64,000 nucleotides of DNA from Paenibacillus pabuli (GTDB lineage: Bacteria; Bacillota; Bacilli; Paenibacillales; Paenibacillaceae). Position numbers and translations under genes: made by a program. Positions 63,692 to 64,000 of this stretch are shown piece by piece; within the stretch, counting starts at the first letter, position 1; each line of letters opens with the position of its first letter. The stretch covers positions 1,178,001-1,242,000 of the forward strand of contig NZ_JBDOIO010000004.1 in the NCBI RefSeq assembly GCF_039831995.1, in the 5' to 3' direction. The notes under the pieces are model-generated. The model was not told the origin of the DNA. It searched no databases and saw only the letters and a list, made by a program, of their open reading frames with translations.

Positions 63692-64000
63692 ATGAAGAAT
63701 CGTATTCAGTTATCCCTGTTTCTGTTACCCGGGCTGCTGCTGTACGTGGGACTGTTCGTATTTCCTACATTGACGGGGCTGTTCTACTCCTTTACGGATT
63801 GGGACGGGGTATCCCCGTCGTATGCGTTTGTAGGGCTGGACAATTATAAGGACAGTCTCAGCAGCATCGTCTTTCGCAAGGCTTTTGGCAATAACGTTGA
63901 ATTCATGCTCACGGTGGTTATTGCCCAAACCTTTATTTCACTTGTATTGGCCTTACTGCTCGTCCGAAACACCAAAACGCGGATCGTGCTGCGCGCCCTG
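63692..64000 (+). CDS. Sugar ABC transporter permease (MalF/UgpA type), cut by window edge
   Basis: The frame starts at ATG 63692, three bases after the binding-protein stop, and is open to the last base (103 codons). It begins 'MKNRIQLSLFLLPGLLLYVG', with the first membrane helix at about 8-28, then 'FYSFTDWDG' and 'FVGLDNYKD', the standard opening of inner-membrane sugar permeases. The second helix is near 76-92. The other permease should follow outside the window. Confidence 0.88.
   Translation, partial: MKNRIQLSLFLLPGLLLYVGLFVFPTLTGLFYSFTDWDGVSPSYAFVGLDNYKDSLSSIVFRKAFGNNVEFMLTVVIAQTFISLVLALLLVRNTKTRIVLRAL

Noticed and set aside
1..64000. tRNA, rRNA, CRISPR arrays and intact insertion sequences
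   Set aside because: None seen on reading; no cloverleaf, repeat-spacer array or full transposase was found.

Overview
The window reads as a chromosome segment of a spore-forming Gram-positive bacterium, most likely Paenibacillus or a close relative. The evidence is spoVM, a spoVIF-like gene, remA, rqcH and a long housekeeping block in Bacillus-like order, together with a YolD/UvrX pair, large sensor AraC proteins and sugar ABC transporters with lipoprotein binding proteins. Strong AGGAGG ribosome sites and several TTG starts fit the same group. No tRNA, rRNA, CRISPR array or intact insertion sequence was seen.

Region 1 (1-10.2 kb) is a glycan-use locus. It has a lipoprotein solute-binding protein (cut at the left edge) and a divergent membrane-bound AraC sensor-regulator. 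A tightly coupled four-gene operon follows: GH29 fucosidase, CBM9-like protein, a large transglutaminase-like protein and a GH18 enzyme. None of the four operon products has a visible signal peptide, so they probably act on imported oligosaccharides. Region 2 (10.4-14.7 kb) holds a hypothetical protein, a LysR regulator, a PHP phosphoesterase and rqcH.

Region 3 (15-42.6 kb) is the conserved core: Ca-type P-ATPase, dapF, yitJ-like, yicC/yloC, remA, gmk, rpoZ, coaBC, priA, def, fmt, rsmB, rlmN, prpC, prkC, rsgA, rpe, spoVM, rpmB (reversed), fakA, degV, recG and spoVIF. It covers nucleotide and CoA supply, translation start and rRNA modification, Ser/Thr phosphorylation, ribosome assembly, replication restart and sporulation. 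The gap between rpmB and fakA, where B. subtilis has an Asp23-type gene (yloU), instead holds about 330 bp of hairpin-rich or decayed coding sequence.

Region 4 (42.6-51 kb) is accessory. It has a noncoding stretch with a large palindrome and a gene remnant, a LytS/LytT two-component system directly upstream of a YhjX-like transporter, a GNAT enzyme, glutaminase, and a yolD-uvrX pair behind a LexA-type box. The lytT-yhjX boundary carries three direct repeats spaced exactly 21 bp that match the E. coli YpdB site, which points to a pyruvate-type response circuit.

Region 5 (51.7-59.9 kb) looks like a synthase-type exopolysaccharide operon: membrane-anchored glycosidase-like protein, HEAT-repeat protein, processive GT2, a degenerate GGDEF plus pseudo-receiver protein, a nucleotide-sugar dehydrogenase and a second TIM-barrel protein. 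Region 6 (60-64 kb) has an AraC regulator divergent from an SsuD-like monooxygenase followed by a sugar-type ABC importer. That combination suggests sulfosugar (sulfoquinovose) use. The importer genes run off the right edge.
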